From the NCBI GenBank assembly GCA_018001935.1, contig JAGNHB010000002.1, positions 186,001 through 250,000 on the forward strand: 64,000 nucleotides of DNA, in the 5' to 3' direction. Of the stretch, positions 25,359 to 34,650 are shown piece after piece. Within the stretch, counting starts at the first letter, position 1, and every line of letters begins with the position of its first letter. The notes under the pieces were generated by a model. That model did not search any database. It was given only the letters and a program-made list of their open reading frames with translations, and was not told where the DNA came from. The translations under genes were made by a program, and so were the position numbers. The DNA comes from Acidobacteriota bacterium (GTDB taxonomy: Bacteria > Acidobacteriota > JAAYUB01).

Positions 25359-26692
25359 GATTCCCTCTCAAGGAAAATTGTTTTGAAACCGAAATCATTA
25401 TACCACAGTTTTCGTTTCAGTTCCGGAATCCACACGATCTCCCCGCCCGGGCCGCAGACCAGGGTGACCCGGGAGCGGCGCTCCACGGGGACCCGGGCCT
25501 CCTGGAAGAGCTTCTTGAGCTTCTTCGCCCCGCAGGCCAGGCGGATCGTATCGCCGGGACGGCCATTCCGGACTGTCAGCGCCGGCGCCCCGCCGGGGAG
25601 AGGGACTTCGACCTGTTCCCCCCCTCCGCCGGCCTCGAGGGCACAACCGAAGGTCTCGCCGGTTTCGGGGACCCTCACCCGTCCGGGGACCGGCAGGACG
25701 TGCTCGAAGGGTTCGAGGGGCTGGGCCACGGGGCCGAACACCACCCGGTGCCCGCTCTTGAACAGGCCCAGGCCCGGCAGCGCCAGGCGTTTTCCGCCCG
25801 GCGCGCGGCTGGCGAAGGCCAGGACCTGCCCGACGTGGGCCGATGTCAACCGCCGGAGGTCGCCGCGGACCGCCCGGAGCACCTCGCGCACCACCGTCGG
25901 CCGGAGGGCGGGGGGGAGCCGCTCGAGTTCCCGGTTGTCGAAGCCGGGCGGACCGTCGCCCGTTCGGAGCAGGGCCGCCGCCCGGTCCGCCGCCAGGGCC
26001 CGCAGCGCCTCCCACTCCTGCCGCAGGGTTGCGGCGGCCCGGGCGATCAGGGCGCCCGCGGAGGGGAACAGCCGCTCGACGGGGGGCAGCACCTCCCGCC
26101 GCAGGCGGTTCCGCGTGTACCGGGGGTCGTCGTTGGACAGGTCCCTGCGGAAGGGGATGCCGTGGTCCCCGAGGTAGCGGAGCAGGCGCTCCCGGGGGAT
26201 GGCCAGCAGGGGCCGGATCAACCCGCCCTCGGACGGCGCCATGGCGGCCAGCCCTTCGAGGCCGGCCCCGCGGAGGAGCCGGAGGAGGAAGGTCTCCGCC
26301 TGGTCGTCCCGGGTGTGCCCCAGGGCCACCCGGGCCCGGCTGTCCGCCAGGTGGCGGCGGTAGATCTCCCGCCGCCGATCCCGGAGGGCTTCCTCCACGT
26401 TGGCGGTCGGGAGCGTCGCGGGGTCGAGCACTTCGAGGTGGAACGGGACCCCCAGGCGCCGGGCGGTCTCCGCGCAGAAGGCCGCGTCGGCGTCGGCGTC
26501 GGCCCCCCGGAGGCCGTGGTTGACGTGGAGCGTCTCGAGGGAAAAGCCCAGTTCCGGCGCCAACGCGTGGAGGAGGTGAACCAGGGCCGTGGAGTCCGCC
26601 CCCCCGGAGTGCGCCGCCACCACGCGCCCCCCCGCCGGGACGAGCCCCCCGGCGCGGATCGTTCGGGCCAGCGTGCGGATCAGCGCGTCCAT
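25355..26692 (-). CDS. tilS: tRNA(Ile)-lysidine synthase
   Basis: The 445-residue PP-loop ATPase has AAHSGGADSTALVHLLHAL, LHVNHGLRGADADAD and RVALGHTRDDQAETFLLRLL. It is completed by LIRPLLAIPRERLLRYL, ISNDDPRYTRNRLR-like substrate contacts and the C-terminal TilS domain. It makes lysidine at the wobble base of tRNA(Ile)CAU. The ATG is six bases downstream of a consensus-spaced promoter, so the message appears leaderless (see promoter). Confidence 0.92.
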   Translation of the reverse strand: MDALIRTLARTIRAGGLVPAGGRVVAAHSGGADSTALVHLLHALAPELGFSLETLHVNHGLRGADADADAAFCAETARRLGVPFHLEVLDPATLPTANVEEALRDRRREIYRRHLADSRARVALGHTRDDQAETFLLRLLRGAGLEGLAAMAPSEGGLIRPLLAIPRERLLRYLGDHGIPFRRDLSNDDPRYTRNRLRREVLPPVERLFPSAGALIARAAATLRQEWEALRALAADRAAALLRTGDGPPGFDNRELERLPPALRPTVVREVLRAVRGDLRRLTSAHVGQVLAFASRAPGGKRLALPGLGLFKSGHRVVFGPVAQPLEPFEHVLPVPGRVRVPETGETFGCALEAGGGGEQVEVPLPGGAPALTVRNGRPGDTIRLACGAKKLKKLFQEARVPVERRSRVTLVCGPGGEIVWIPELKRKLWYNDFGFKTIFLERES

Positions 26693-26698
26693 GCCGGG

Positions 26699-26727
26699 AG
26701 TCTACGACCGCATGCGAATGCTGTCAA
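26699..26727 (-). promoter_or_regulatory. tilS promoter, placing transcription start at the ATG
   Basis: On the minus strand, -35 TTGACA (26722-26727), a 17-base spacer and -10 TAGACT (26699-26704). Only six bases separate the -10 from the ATG at 26692, so the start of transcription should fall on or beside the A of the ATG. Confidence 0.6.
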
Positions 26728-26784
26728 GGGATTGACCGTCCCGCAAAAGTCAATTCAGCCACAAAGAACGCAGAGAATGACACC

Positions 26785-26935
26785 CCCGTAAAAAGTCGCA
26801 TTTTACCCGCGAATCACGCGAATGAACGCGAATCAGAAATCAACAATCAATAGATATGATTCGTGTTATAAATTCGCGTATATTCGTGTTCTTCGCGGGA
26901 AATCCCCCTTTCGCGACTTTTTGCGACCGCATCAG
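26785..26935. repeat. Dispersed MITE-like repeat family A, copy 3 (complete)
   Basis: A complete element. The left end CCCCCGTAAAAAGTCGC and the right end GCGACTTTTTGCGACCGCAT form a terminal inverted repeat. Inside are CCCGCGAATCACGCGAATGA and the pairing right arm ATTCGTGTTCTTCGCGGG. Just before it, 26758-26777 holds CCACAAAGAACGCAGAGA, a motif commonly seen in intergenic repeats. Together with copy B4 this fills the 406-bp gap between tilS and ppk2. Confidence 0.8.
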
Positions 26936-26945
26936 GTTTGGCGTT

Positions 26946-26993
26946 CCCGCAACATGTACCATCGCCTGCCGGCCGATGGCCCAAACAAAGGCA
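26946..26993 (-). repeat. Dispersed hairpin repeat family B, copy 4 (opposite orientation)
   Basis: Read on the minus strand it gives GCCTTTGTTTGGGCCATCGG, then GGCGATGGTACATGTTGCGG, i.e. the same flank and stem as copies 1-3. It is immediately right of family A copy 3. Confidence 0.6.
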
Positions 26994-27098
26994 TCCCCAA
27001 CACGTTCCCGCTCAGTTCCCGGGTTGTCGCGAATCCGCCGGCTTCGCCCCGCCCGGCTTCCGCCGGGTGCGGGCCTTTAAGCTCCGGGGGGCGGGGGC

Positions 27099-28034
27099 TC
27101 AGTACACCTGCGGCACGAAGGTCTGGTCCTCCAGGGGGGGACGCACGTACCCGCCGTCGGGCTGCCGGGGCGGCAGCTCGAGGGGCTCAGGCGTCAGGTC
27201 CTGGTAGTTGACGAGGCCCAGGAGGTGGGCGATGCAGTTGAGCCGCGCCCGCTTCTTGTCGTCGGCGTTCACCACGTACCAGGGCGCCTGCTTGATGTCG
27301 GTGTAGGCGAACATGGCGTCCTTCGCCCGGGAGTACTCCACCCACCGCGCCCGGGACTCCAGGTCCATGGGGCTGAGCTTCCAGCGCCGGGTGGGGTCCT
27401 TCAGGCGCTGCTGGAAGCGCCGCTCCTGCTCCTCGTCGCTGACGGAGAACCAGTACTTCACCAGGAGGATGCCCGACCGGACCAGCATCCGCTCGAACTC
27501 CGGGCAGGTCCGCAGGAACTCCTGGTACTCCGCGTCCGTGCAGAAGCCCATCACCCGCTCCACGCCGGCCCGGTTGTACCAGCTCCGGTCGAAGAGGACG
27601 ATCTCCCCCGCCGCCGGCAGGTGGGTCACGTAGCGCTGGAAGTACCACTGGGTCTTCTCTTTCTCCGTGGGCGTCCCCAGGGCCACCACCCGGCAGTAGC
27701 GCGGGTTCAGGGACTCGGTGATCCGCTTGATGGCGCCCCCCTTCCCGGCCGCGTCGCGCCCCTCGAAGAGGACGACGATCTTGAGGCCCTCGCGCTTGAC
27801 CCACTCCTGCAGCTTGACCAGCTCGATCTGCAGCCGGGCCAACTCCCCGTCGTAGATCTTGCTCTGCATCTTCCCGTAGTGGGAGCCGGGGGGCTGCACG
27901 TGCGCGGCCGCCGGGGTTTCCGCGCGGGACCCCGGTTCCTTCCTCCCCCCTTTCCCCGCTTTCCCGTCGCGCTCCGCCTTTCCTCCGCGCTTCGCCTTCC
28001 TTTCGCGCTCCACCTTGTCCTTTTTCTTTCCCAC
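27099..28034 (-). CDS. ppk2: Polyphosphate kinase 2
   Basis: The 311-residue protein has the PPK2 core: VVLFEGRDAAGKGGAIKRIT (Walker A), VVALGTPTEKEKTQWYFQRY, VLFDRSWYNRAGVERVMGF (Walker B with the lid) and VKYWFSVSDEEQERRFQQR. PPK2 enzymes transfer phosphate between polyphosphate and nucleotides. The first 45 residues are Lys/Arg/Gly-rich. The start is taken as GTG at 28034 because GGGAGG precedes it by seven bases; the frame extends farther but without supporting features. It is at the far side of a promoter-bearing gap from the kdp operon. Confidence 0.9.
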   Translation of the reverse strand: MGKKKDKVERERKAKRGGKAERDGKAGKGGRKEPGSRAETPAAAHVQPPGSHYGKMQSKIYDGELARLQIELVKLQEWVKREGLKIVVLFEGRDAAGKGGAIKRITESLNPRYCRVVALGTPTEKEKTQWYFQRYVTHLPAAGEIVLFDRSWYNRAGVERVMGFCTDAEYQEFLRTCPEFERMLVRSGILLVKYWFSVSDEEQERRFQQRLKDPTRRWKLSPMDLESRARWVEYSRAKDAMFAYTDIKQAPWYVVNADDKKRARLNCIAHLLGLVNYQDLTPEPLELPPRQPDGGYVRPPLEDQTFVPQVY

Positions 28035-28136
28035 GGCTGCCTCCCGCTCTCGGTGTTTGCCCCGCCCGGCGGCCGGCCCCGGCCAAGCCAGGATCAACGC
28101 GGACCGCCGCGGGCTCGGGGGTGTGAACACGCCCCC

Positions 28137-28166
28137 AGCATAATCTTCCTGTCCTCGCCGATGCAA
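28137..28166 (-). promoter_or_regulatory. Probable ppk2 promoter
   Basis: On the minus strand, TTGCAT (28161-28166) and TATGCT (28137-28142) with an 18-base spacer, about 100 bases before the GTG start. Confidence 0.4.
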
Positions 28167-28228
28167 GGGTTTTATGAATCGGCACGTTCCGATCTTCGGC
28201 GCGATGATGGCAGAGAAAAGCCGTCGGT

Positions 28229-28360
28229 TCACGACACGCGGATCGGGACGATGACGAAGGGCGTCCCATGCTGGTAGAAGCCGCGGTGCAGGGCGAAGGT
28301 GATGTAGTTGTGCAGCCACCGGGTGACGAAGGTGAGGGGCCCGGGAACAGGGGGGCTCAC
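28229..28360 (-). CDS. 43-residue ORF coupled to kdpE
   Basis: A GTG start (28358-28360) overlaps the kdpE stop in a GTGA arrangement. The product includes FVTRWLHNYITFALHRGFYQ and ends PFVIVPIRVS. The WLHN...HRGF...PFVIVP arrangement recalls the cytoplasmic C-terminal end of APC-type amino-acid permeases (a LHNQTA...VVNVPYHL-like tail), so it may be a surviving tail of a lost gene that had been appended to kdpE, or a short coupled peptide. No membrane span is complete. The tight coupling and intact frame argue against chance. It is shorter than ordinary annotation cut-offs. Confidence 0.5.
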   Translation of the reverse strand: MSPPVPGPLTFVTRWLHNYITFALHRGFYQHGTPFVIVPIRVS

Positions 28361-29067
28361 CCCGGCGGTTCATGGACCAGCAGACGGTAGCCGACGCCGG
28401 GCTCGGTGACGAGGTGCCGGGGACGCGAGGCGTCCGCCTCGATCTTGCGCCGCAGGTTGCTCACGTTGACCCGGAGCAGGTGGCGGTCCTCGGCGTACCC
28501 GGGGCCCCAGACCTTCACCAGGACCTGCCGGTGGGTGAACACCTTGCCGGCGTGAAGCACGAAGAGGCGCAACAGGTCGAACTCGTTCGGGGTCAGGGCG
28601 ACCGCGATCCCCCCGACCCGGACCCGCCGGTCTGCCAGGTCCACCTCCAGGTCCCCCGAGCGGAAGACCGGCTCGGCAGCCGCCGGGGAGGCCCGTCGCA
28701 ACGCCGCCCGTACCCTGGCCAGGAGTTCGCCGGTACCGAAGGGCTTGGTGACGTAGTCCACGGCCCCCGCGTCCAGGGCCCCGATCTTCTGGTCCTCCGA
28801 TTCCCGCACCGACAGAACGATGATCGGGACCTCCGACCACTCCCGCAGGCGCCGGATCACGTCCAGGCCGTCCATGTCCGGGAGGCCGAGGTCCAGGACG
28901 ACCAGGTCGGGCCGCCCCGCCGCCGCGGCCGCCAAGGCCTCAAAACCGGAGCTCGCTTCCGCGATCTCGGTCCCGTGAGCGCAGAAAACCGTGTGCAGGA
29001 AACGACGGATGGCTTTCTCGTCGTCCACCACCAGGACCCTGATCCCTTTCAGATCGAAGGTGCTCAT
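28357..29067 (-). CDS. kdpE: KdpE response regulator
   Basis: The 236-residue OmpR-type regulator has a receiver domain with the phospho-acceptor in LVVLDLGLPDMDGLDV, the conserved Thr/Ser and VDYVTKPFGTGELLARVR. The winged-helix C-terminus has TPNEFDLLRLFVLHAGKVFT and HLLRVNVSNLRRKIE. It is activated by KdpD under potassium limitation to turn on kdpFABC. Its start overlaps the kdpD stop (ATGA), so the pair is translated together. Confidence 0.94.
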   Translation of the reverse strand: MSTFDLKGIRVLVVDDEKAIRRFLHTVFCAHGTEIAEASSGFEALAAAAAGRPDLVVLDLGLPDMDGLDVIRRLREWSEVPIIVLSVRESEDQKIGALDAGAVDYVTKPFGTGELLARVRAALRRASPAAAEPVFRSGDLEVDLADRRVRVGGIAVALTPNEFDLLRLFVLHAGKVFTHRQVLVKVWGPGYAEDRHLLRVNVSNLRRKIEADASRPRHLVTEPGVGYRLLVHEPPG

Positions 29068-31799
29068 GTTCCGCTCCTTTCGCCGGGGTGCGCCGGGCCG
29101 CCGGAAGGGGCTGCCCCCGCTGCGACCCCCGGGATCGGGAGCGTGACCACGAAGCGCGCCCCGCCGCCCGGCCGGTTCTCCGCCCGGAGCGTTCCCCCGT
29201 GAGCCTCCACGATCCCCTTGCAGATCGCCAGCCCGAGGCCCGACCCGGGCACATCGTCCCCCCGCTGCACCCGGAAGAACTTGTCGAAGACCCTGTCCAG
29301 CTGCTCTTCGGGGATGCCCGGCCCCCGGTCCTCCACGGCCAGCTCCAGCCGGCCGCCGGCGACGCGGGCCCCGATCGTGACGGGCGTTGCCGGCCCCGAG
29401 AACTTGGCGGCGTTGTCCAGGAGGTTCACCAGCACCTGGGTCATCAGAACGAAGTCCAGGGGGACGGGGGGCACGTCCCCCTCCGTGTCCACCCGGACGT
29501 CCCGCTCCCCGAGCCTGCACGCCGTGGCGGACAGCGCGGCGCCGACCAGGTCGGGCACGTCGACCGGCTCCAGGCGGGGCTTGAGAATGCCCGCCTCCAA
29601 GCGGGACATGTCGAACAGGTTCCCCATCAGCCGATTCAATCGGCAGGCCTCTTCCCAGGCCCCTTCCAGCAGGTCCCGCCGGGTTTCCGACGGGAGCCCG
29701 TCCCCCTCCTCCCGCAGGCTGCTGATGGCGCCGGTGATGGTCACCAGGGGGGTCCGGAGATCGTGGGAGAGCGAGTTCATGATGGCCCGGTGCAGTTTTT
29801 CCGCCTCCTCGAGCAGCCGGGCCTGCTGGACCCGGCGGGACAGCAGCACCCGCTCCAGCGCCAGGGAGATCTGGTTGGCGTAGGCGTCGAGGAGCGCCCG
29901 CTCCGAAGTGGACATCAGGGTTTCCGGCGCCCGCGGCGCGACCGCCAGCACCCCGACGGGGCCGTCGGCGCCCCGCAGCGGCAGGTGGAGCAGGGTGGCC
30001 GCCCCCAGGGTGTCGACCCCGAGACCGGCGGGCTTTCCGTTCTGGTGGACCCACTGGGCCACCGCCATCTCCTTCTCGTCGCCCTGGAGACCCGGCGAAC
30101 AGGCCACCCACTCCAGCCCGGAACCCCCGGGCAGCAGGAGGGCGACCCGTGAATCCAGCGTCTCCCCGACGCGCCGGATCACCGCCTCGGCGACCGCCTC
30201 CACCGCGCCGGCGGACGCCAGGTCGCGGCTGAGGGCGTAGAGGCTCTCGGTCCGGATCTCCCGGAGTCGCACGGCCTCCGCCCGGGACCGGGCCTTGTCC
30301 ACGAGGGACGCGACGACGGCCCCCACGGTGAACAGGGCCAGGAAGGTGATCAGGTACTCCGTGTCGTGGACCGCCAGGGTATAGGCCGGGGGGACCAGGA
30401 AGAAGTCGAAGGCCAGGACCCCGGTGAACGCCGTGAGGATGGCCGGCCCCAGGCCGAGCCGGAGGGCGGCCACCACCACCGCCAGAAGATAGACCATGAC
30501 CAGGTTCGCGGGCTCGATGACGCGGTGGATCGGCGCGCAAACGAGGGTGGACAATACGACCAGGCCCAGCGCGAAAGCGTAGTTGAACCCCTGCGGACCG
30601 GCCGGGGCGCGGGCGCGGCCTTTCCGACGCGATTCGGGGTCGGGGGCCAGGCCGACGACGATCACGTCGATCGGCCGGCTCCGGCGGATCAACCGGTCCA
30701 CCACCGTGCCACGGAGCCGGTCCGCCAACCCCGACCGGGCCGGTTTTCCCACGACGATCTTGGTGATGTTCCGCTTCCGGGAATAGTCCAGGATCGCGTC
30801 GGTGGCGGCGGGCGAGGTCAAGGTCATCACGCGGGCGCCCAGGCTTTCGGCGAGGCGCAGGTCCCGCCAGACGTTCTCCCGGTTCTCCCGCGCGAGCGGC
30901 CCGCTCTCCTCGGTCTCCACGTAGACCGCGTGCCACTCGGCCCGCAGTTCGCCGGCCAGCCGCCGGGCGGCCCGGATCAGGCGCTCGCTGTACGGGCTGC
31001 CGCTCACACAGACCAACAGGCGTTCCGTGGTGTCCCAGGGGCCCTCGATGGACCGGGACTCCATCCAGGCGCGCATCTCCCCGTCCACCCGTTCCGCCGC
31101 GCTCCGGAAAGCCAGCTCCCGGAGGGCCATCAGGTTCCCTTCCTGGAAGAACCGGTGCAGCGCCCGGGCGGCCTGCTCGGCGACGTAGACCTTTCCCTCC
31201 CGGAGGCGCCGGAGGAGTTCGGGGGGCGGGAGATCGACGACCTCGACGGCATCCGCCTCGTCCAGGACGATGTCGGGCAGGGTTTCCCGGACCGTGACGC
31301 CCGTGATCCGGGCCACCACGTCGTTGAGGCTCTCCAGGTGCTGAACGTTGAGCGTGGTGAAGACGTCCGCGCCGGCGGCCAGGAGTTCCATCGCGTCCTG
31401 CCAGCGCTTGAGGTGCCGGGAACCGGGGGCGTTGGAGTGGGCCAGTTCGTCCAGGAGGACCAGGGCGGGGCGGCGTGCGAGGGCCCCGTCCAGGTCGAAT
31501 TCCTCCAGGCGGACGCCCCGGTACTCGACGACGCGCCGGGGGAGAACGTCGAGACCCTCGAGAAGGGCTTCCGTCTCCCGGCGCCCGTGGGTCTCCACGT
31601 AGCCCGCCAGGACATCCACCCCGTTCGATTTCGCCAGGCGGGCGGCTTCCAGCATGGAATAGGTTTTCCCCACCCCGGCGGCGTAGCCCTGGAAGATCTT
31701 CAGCCGCCCCCTCCGCCGCCGCTGCTCCGCCTCCTGCGCCCGGGCCAGGAGGGCATCCGGGTCGGGCCGCTCATCTTGGTTGGGGTCATCGTGTTTCAC
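29064..31799 (-). CDS. kdpD: KdpD potassium-responsive sensor histidine kinase
   Basis: The 911-residue kinase has an N-terminal KdpD domain with Walker A GYAAGVGKTYSMLEAARLA and the LDELAHSNAPGSRHLKRWQD region. A USP-like domain follows (LVCVSGSPYSERLIRAARRL, then KIVVGKPARSGLADRLRG). Four membrane helices occupy about 400-500, with a GAF-like region after them. HisKA carries NSLSHDLRTPLVTITG and the HATPase has NLLDNAAKFSGP, EDRGPGIPEE and GSGLGLAICKGIVEAHGG. It senses low potassium or turgor and phosphorylates KdpE. It ends in an unusual Ala/Gly/Pro tail. It starts 50 bases after kdpC. Confidence 0.95.
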   Translation of the reverse strand: MKHDDPNQDERPDPDALLARAQEAEQRRRRGRLKIFQGYAAGVGKTYSMLEAARLAKSNGVDVLAGYVETHGRRETEALLEGLDVLPRRVVEYRGVRLEEFDLDGALARRPALVLLDELAHSNAPGSRHLKRWQDAMELLAAGADVFTTLNVQHLESLNDVVARITGVTVRETLPDIVLDEADAVEVVDLPPPELLRRLREGKVYVAEQAARALHRFFQEGNLMALRELAFRSAAERVDGEMRAWMESRSIEGPWDTTERLLVCVSGSPYSERLIRAARRLAGELRAEWHAVYVETEESGPLARENRENVWRDLRLAESLGARVMTLTSPAATDAILDYSRKRNITKIVVGKPARSGLADRLRGTVVDRLIRRSRPIDVIVVGLAPDPESRRKGRARAPAGPQGFNYAFALGLVVLSTLVCAPIHRVIEPANLVMVYLLAVVVAALRLGLGPAILTAFTGVLAFDFFLVPPAYTLAVHDTEYLITFLALFTVGAVVASLVDKARSRAEAVRLREIRTESLYALSRDLASAGAVEAVAEAVIRRVGETLDSRVALLLPGGSGLEWVACSPGLQGDEKEMAVAQWVHQNGKPAGLGVDTLGAATLLHLPLRGADGPVGVLAVAPRAPETLMSTSERALLDAYANQISLALERVLLSRRVQQARLLEEAEKLHRAIMNSLSHDLRTPLVTITGAISSLREEGDGLPSETRRDLLEGAWEEACRLNRLMGNLFDMSRLEAGILKPRLEPVDVPDLVGAALSATACRLGERDVRVDTEGDVPPVPLDFVLMTQVLVNLLDNAAKFSGPATPVTIGARVAGGRLELAVEDRGPGIPEEQLDRVFDKFFRVQRGDDVPGSGLGLAICKGIVEAHGGTLRAENRPGGGARFVVTLPIPGVAAGAAPSGGPAHPGERSGT

Positions 31800-31849
31800 G
31801 GGTCAATCCTAAAACGTATCCGTCCGGGTGTCAAAACCAATCCTCCCGG

Positions 31850-32464
31850 TCAGGGCGTCAAACCCGGGCCCGGGTCCTCGGCCCGGGTCAGCCGGTCGAG
31901 GGCGAGGTTCAGTTCCAGCACGTTCACCCGCGCGTCCCCCAGGATCCCGTACTGGGGAGGGACGACCCTGCGGCGGACCAGCTCGCGCAGCCGTCCCGGG
32001 TCGATCCCCCGGGCCCGGGCCACCCGGGGGACCTGGTACTCGGCCGCCGCCGGGCTGATGTCCGGGTCGAGCCCGCTCCCGGACGCCGTCACCAGGTCCA
32101 CGGGCACCGGCGATGCACCCCGCGGCCCCGCGCCCCGGAGCGCCTCGAGCACGGCGGCCGCCCGGCGGAGCCGTTCCGGGTCCGAGGGGCCGAGGTTGGA
32201 CCCCGCCGACGCGGCCGCGTTGCAGGCCGGCGTCGTGGCCGAGGGTCGCCCACGGAAGTACCCCGGGGCCCGGAACGATTGCCCGACGAGGCGGGAACCC
32301 CGGACGGCCCCGTCCCGGAGGACCAGGCTCCCGTTTGCCCGGTCGGGGCAGAGGGTCTGTGCGACCCCCGTAACCATCAGCGGGTAGAGGAGACCCGTCA
32401 GCGCCGTGAGCGCCAGGAGGAGAAGGGTGGCGGTTTTCAATTGGTCGACGATGTCCTTCCACAT
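31850..32464 (-). CDS. kdpC: Potassium-transporting ATPase subunit KdpC
   Basis: The 204-residue protein has one N-terminal membrane helix (TATLLLLALTALTGLLYPLM) and the KdpC fold with VGQSFRAPGYFRGRPSAT, NLGPSDPERLRR, VDLVTASGSGLDPDISPAAA and VNVLELNLALDRL. KdpC links KdpA and KdpB and raises ATP affinity. The frame is open upstream through kdpB, but the start at 32464 matches the family and is 11 bases after the kdpB stop. Confidence 0.95.
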   Translation of the reverse strand: MWKDIVDQLKTATLLLLALTALTGLLYPLMVTGVAQTLCPDRANGSLVLRDGAVRGSRLVGQSFRAPGYFRGRPSATTPACNAAASAGSNLGPSDPERLRRAAAVLEALRGAGPRGASPVPVDLVTASGSGLDPDISPAAAEYQVPRVARARGIDPGRLRELVRRRVVPPQYGILGDARVNVLELNLALDRLTRAEDPGPGLTP

Positions 32465-32475
32465 GGGTCTGCTCC

Positions 32476-34581
32476 TCAGAAAGCCAGGATCGACAGCACG
32501 AGGTCGACGATCTTGATCCCGGCGAAGGGGGCGATCAGCCCGCCCACCCCGTAGAGCAGCAGGTTGGTCCGGAGCAGCTGGGCCGCGCCGACGGGCCGAT
32601 AACGGACCCCCCGCAGGGCCAGGGGGATCAGGGCCGCGATGACGAGCGCGTTGAAGATGACGGCGGAGAGCACGGCGCTGTTGAGCCCCATGACGTTGAG
32701 GGCGCCCAGCACCGGCCAGGTGGAAGCGAAGGCGGCGGGGATGATGGCGAAGTACTTCGCCACGTCGTTGGCAATGCTGAACGTGGTCAGGGCGCCCCGG
32801 GTCATGAGCATCTGCTTGCCGATCTCCACGATCTCGATGAGCTTGGTGGGGTTGCTGTCCAGGTCGATCATGTTGGCGGCCTCCCGGGCCGGCTGGGTCC
32901 CCGTGTTCATGGCCACGGCCACGTCCGCCTGGGCCAGGGCCGGGGCATCGTTGGTGCCGTCGCCGGTCATGGCCACGAGGCGCCCCCCCTCCTGGTACTC
33001 CCGGATCAACTTCAGTTTCGCTTCCGGGGTGGCCTGGGCCAGGAAGTCGTCCACGCCGGCCTCGGCCGCGATGGACGCGGCCGTGACCGGGTTGTCGCCG
33101 GTGATCATGACCGTCTTGATCCCCATGCGCCGGAGTTGGGCGAAGCGTTCCCGGATCCCGCCCTTCACCACGTCCTTGAGGTGGATCACCCCGGCGGCGG
33201 CCCCGTTCCGGGACACCACCAGCGGGGTGCCCCCCGACCGGGCAATGGTCTCGACCGCGGCCGTCAGTTCCGGCGGGACGGCCTGGCCGTGGCTCCGGAT
33301 GTGCTCGATCATGGCTTCCGGCGCCCCCTTCCGGATGGAGGTCCCGTCCAGGTCCACCCCGCTCATCCGGGTCTGGGCCGAGAACGGGACGAAAACCATC
33401 CCCGGCGAGCCGGGCGCCTTGACGGGGCGGCCCCGCAGGCCGTATTTTTCCTTGACCAGGACCACGATGCTCCGCCCCTCCGGCGTTTCGTCGGCCAGCG
33501 ATGCCAGTTGGGCGATCTCCGCCAGGTCCTCGACCCGGGTCCTCCCCACCGGGATCAGTTCCACGGCGTGACGGTTTCCCAGGGTGATGGTGCCGGTCTT
33601 GTCCAGCAGCAGGACGTCCACGTCCCCCGCGGCTTCCACGGCCCGCCCCGAGAGGGCGATGACGTTGCGCCGGATCAGGCGGTCCATGCCGGCGATGCCG
33701 ATGGCGCTCAGGAGCCCGCCGATGGTGGTGGGGATCAGGCACACCAGCAGCGCCGCGAGGACGGTGAGGGAGAGGGGGGTCCCCGTGCCGGAGGCCCGGA
33801 CGCCGTAGAGGGAGAACGGCAGCAGGGTCACGCAGACCAGCAGGAAGACCAACGTGAAGCCCGCCAGGAGGATGTCCAGGGCGATCTCGTTGGGGGTCTT
33901 CCTGCGGCGGGCGCCCTCCACCAGCGCGATCATGCGGTCGAGGAAGCCCTCGCCGGACACCGCCGTCACCCGCACGATCAACCAGTCCGAGAGGACGCGC
34001 GTCCCGCCGGTGACGGCGCTGCGGTCCCCGCCCGATTCCCGGATCACCGGGGCGCTCTCGCCGGTGACGGCGCTCTCGTCCACCGTGGCGATACCTTCCA
34101 CCACCTCGCCGTCCGCGGGGATGAGGTCCTCCGGGCCCACCAGGACGCGGTCGTTCTTCCGGAGGTCGGAGGAGGAGACGGTCTCCCATGACCGGTCGTC
34201 CGGCTTCCTCCCGGCCCCGGTGACGAAGCCCGGGGCGAGACGACGGGCGCGGGAGTCCTTCCGCATCCGGCGGAGCGACTCGGCCTGGGCCTTCCCGCGG
34301 CCTTCCGCCAGGGCCTCCGCGAAATTGGCGAAGAGGACTGTGAACCACAGCCACAGCGTCACCCAGCCGATGAAGGCGGCGGGGGCCTCCCCCCGTCCGG
34401 CCAGGGCCTGGGCCCACAGGGCGGTGGTGAGGACGCTGACCACCTCCACCACGAACATGACGGGGTTCCGCACCATCCGGCGGGGGGCGAGCTTGACGAA
34501 CGAATCGAGAAGGGCTCGACGGTAAAGCTGCAGACACATCGACCGGCGCCTTTTATGGTCTCGGGGTTCCGTGGTGCTCAT
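32476..34581 (-). CDS. kdpB: Potassium-transporting P-type ATPase subunit KdpB
   Basis: The 701-residue P-type ATPase has the phosphorylation motif [15 protein letters not shown], the actuator motif [13 protein letters not shown] and the hinge [19 protein letters not shown]. Its membrane part is seven-helix-like: [20 protein letters not shown] opens it and the last helices lie at about 570-700. It drives potassium import through KdpA by ATP hydrolysis. It is the third structural gene of the operon; 69 bases separate it from kdpA. Confidence 0.96.
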   Translation of the reverse strand: MSTTEPRDHKRRRSMCLQLYRRALLDSFVKLAPRRMVRNPVMFVVEVVSVLTTALWAQALAGRGEAPAAFIGWVTLWLWFTVLFANFAEALAEGRGKAQAESLRRMRKDSRARRLAPGFVTGAGRKPDDRSWETVSSSDLRKNDRVLVGPEDLIPADGEVVEGIATVDESAVTGESAPVIRESGGDRSAVTGGTRVLSDWLIVRVTAVSGEGFLDRMIALVEGARRRKTPNEIALDILLAGFTLVFLLVCVTLLPFSLYGVRASGTGTPLSLTVLAALLVCLIPTTIGGLLSAIGIAGMDRLIRRNVIALSGRAVEAAGDVDVLLLDKTGTITLGNRHAVELIPVGRTRVEDLAEIAQLASLADETPEGRSIVVLVKEKYGLRGRPVKAPGSPGMVFVPFSAQTRMSGVDLDGTSIRKGAPEAMIEHIRSHGQAVPPELTAAVETIARSGGTPLVVSRNGAAAGVIHLKDVVKGGIRERFAQLRRMGIKTVMITGDNPVTAASIAAEAGVDDFLAQATPEAKLKLIREYQEGGRLVAMTGDGTNDAPALAQADVAVAMNTGTQPAREAANMIDLDSNPTKLIEIVEIGKQMLMTRGALTTFSIANDVAKYFAIIPAAFASTWPVLGALNVMGLNSAVLSAVIFNALVIAALIPLALRGVRYRPVGAAQLLRTNLLLYGVGGLIAPFAGIKIVDLVLSILAF

Positions 34582-34650
34582 GGTGTCGACTCCAGGGTCG
34601 CCGGGCCGGCGACCGGGTTTGTGCTCCGGGTGCCGGGCGCGGAACCGGGG

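Noticed and set aside
28034-28373. N-terminal extension of PPK2 to 28373
   Set aside because: The added 113 residues overlap the coupled 43-codon ORF and the likely ppk2 promoter, and the GTG at 28034 has a good ribosome-binding site.
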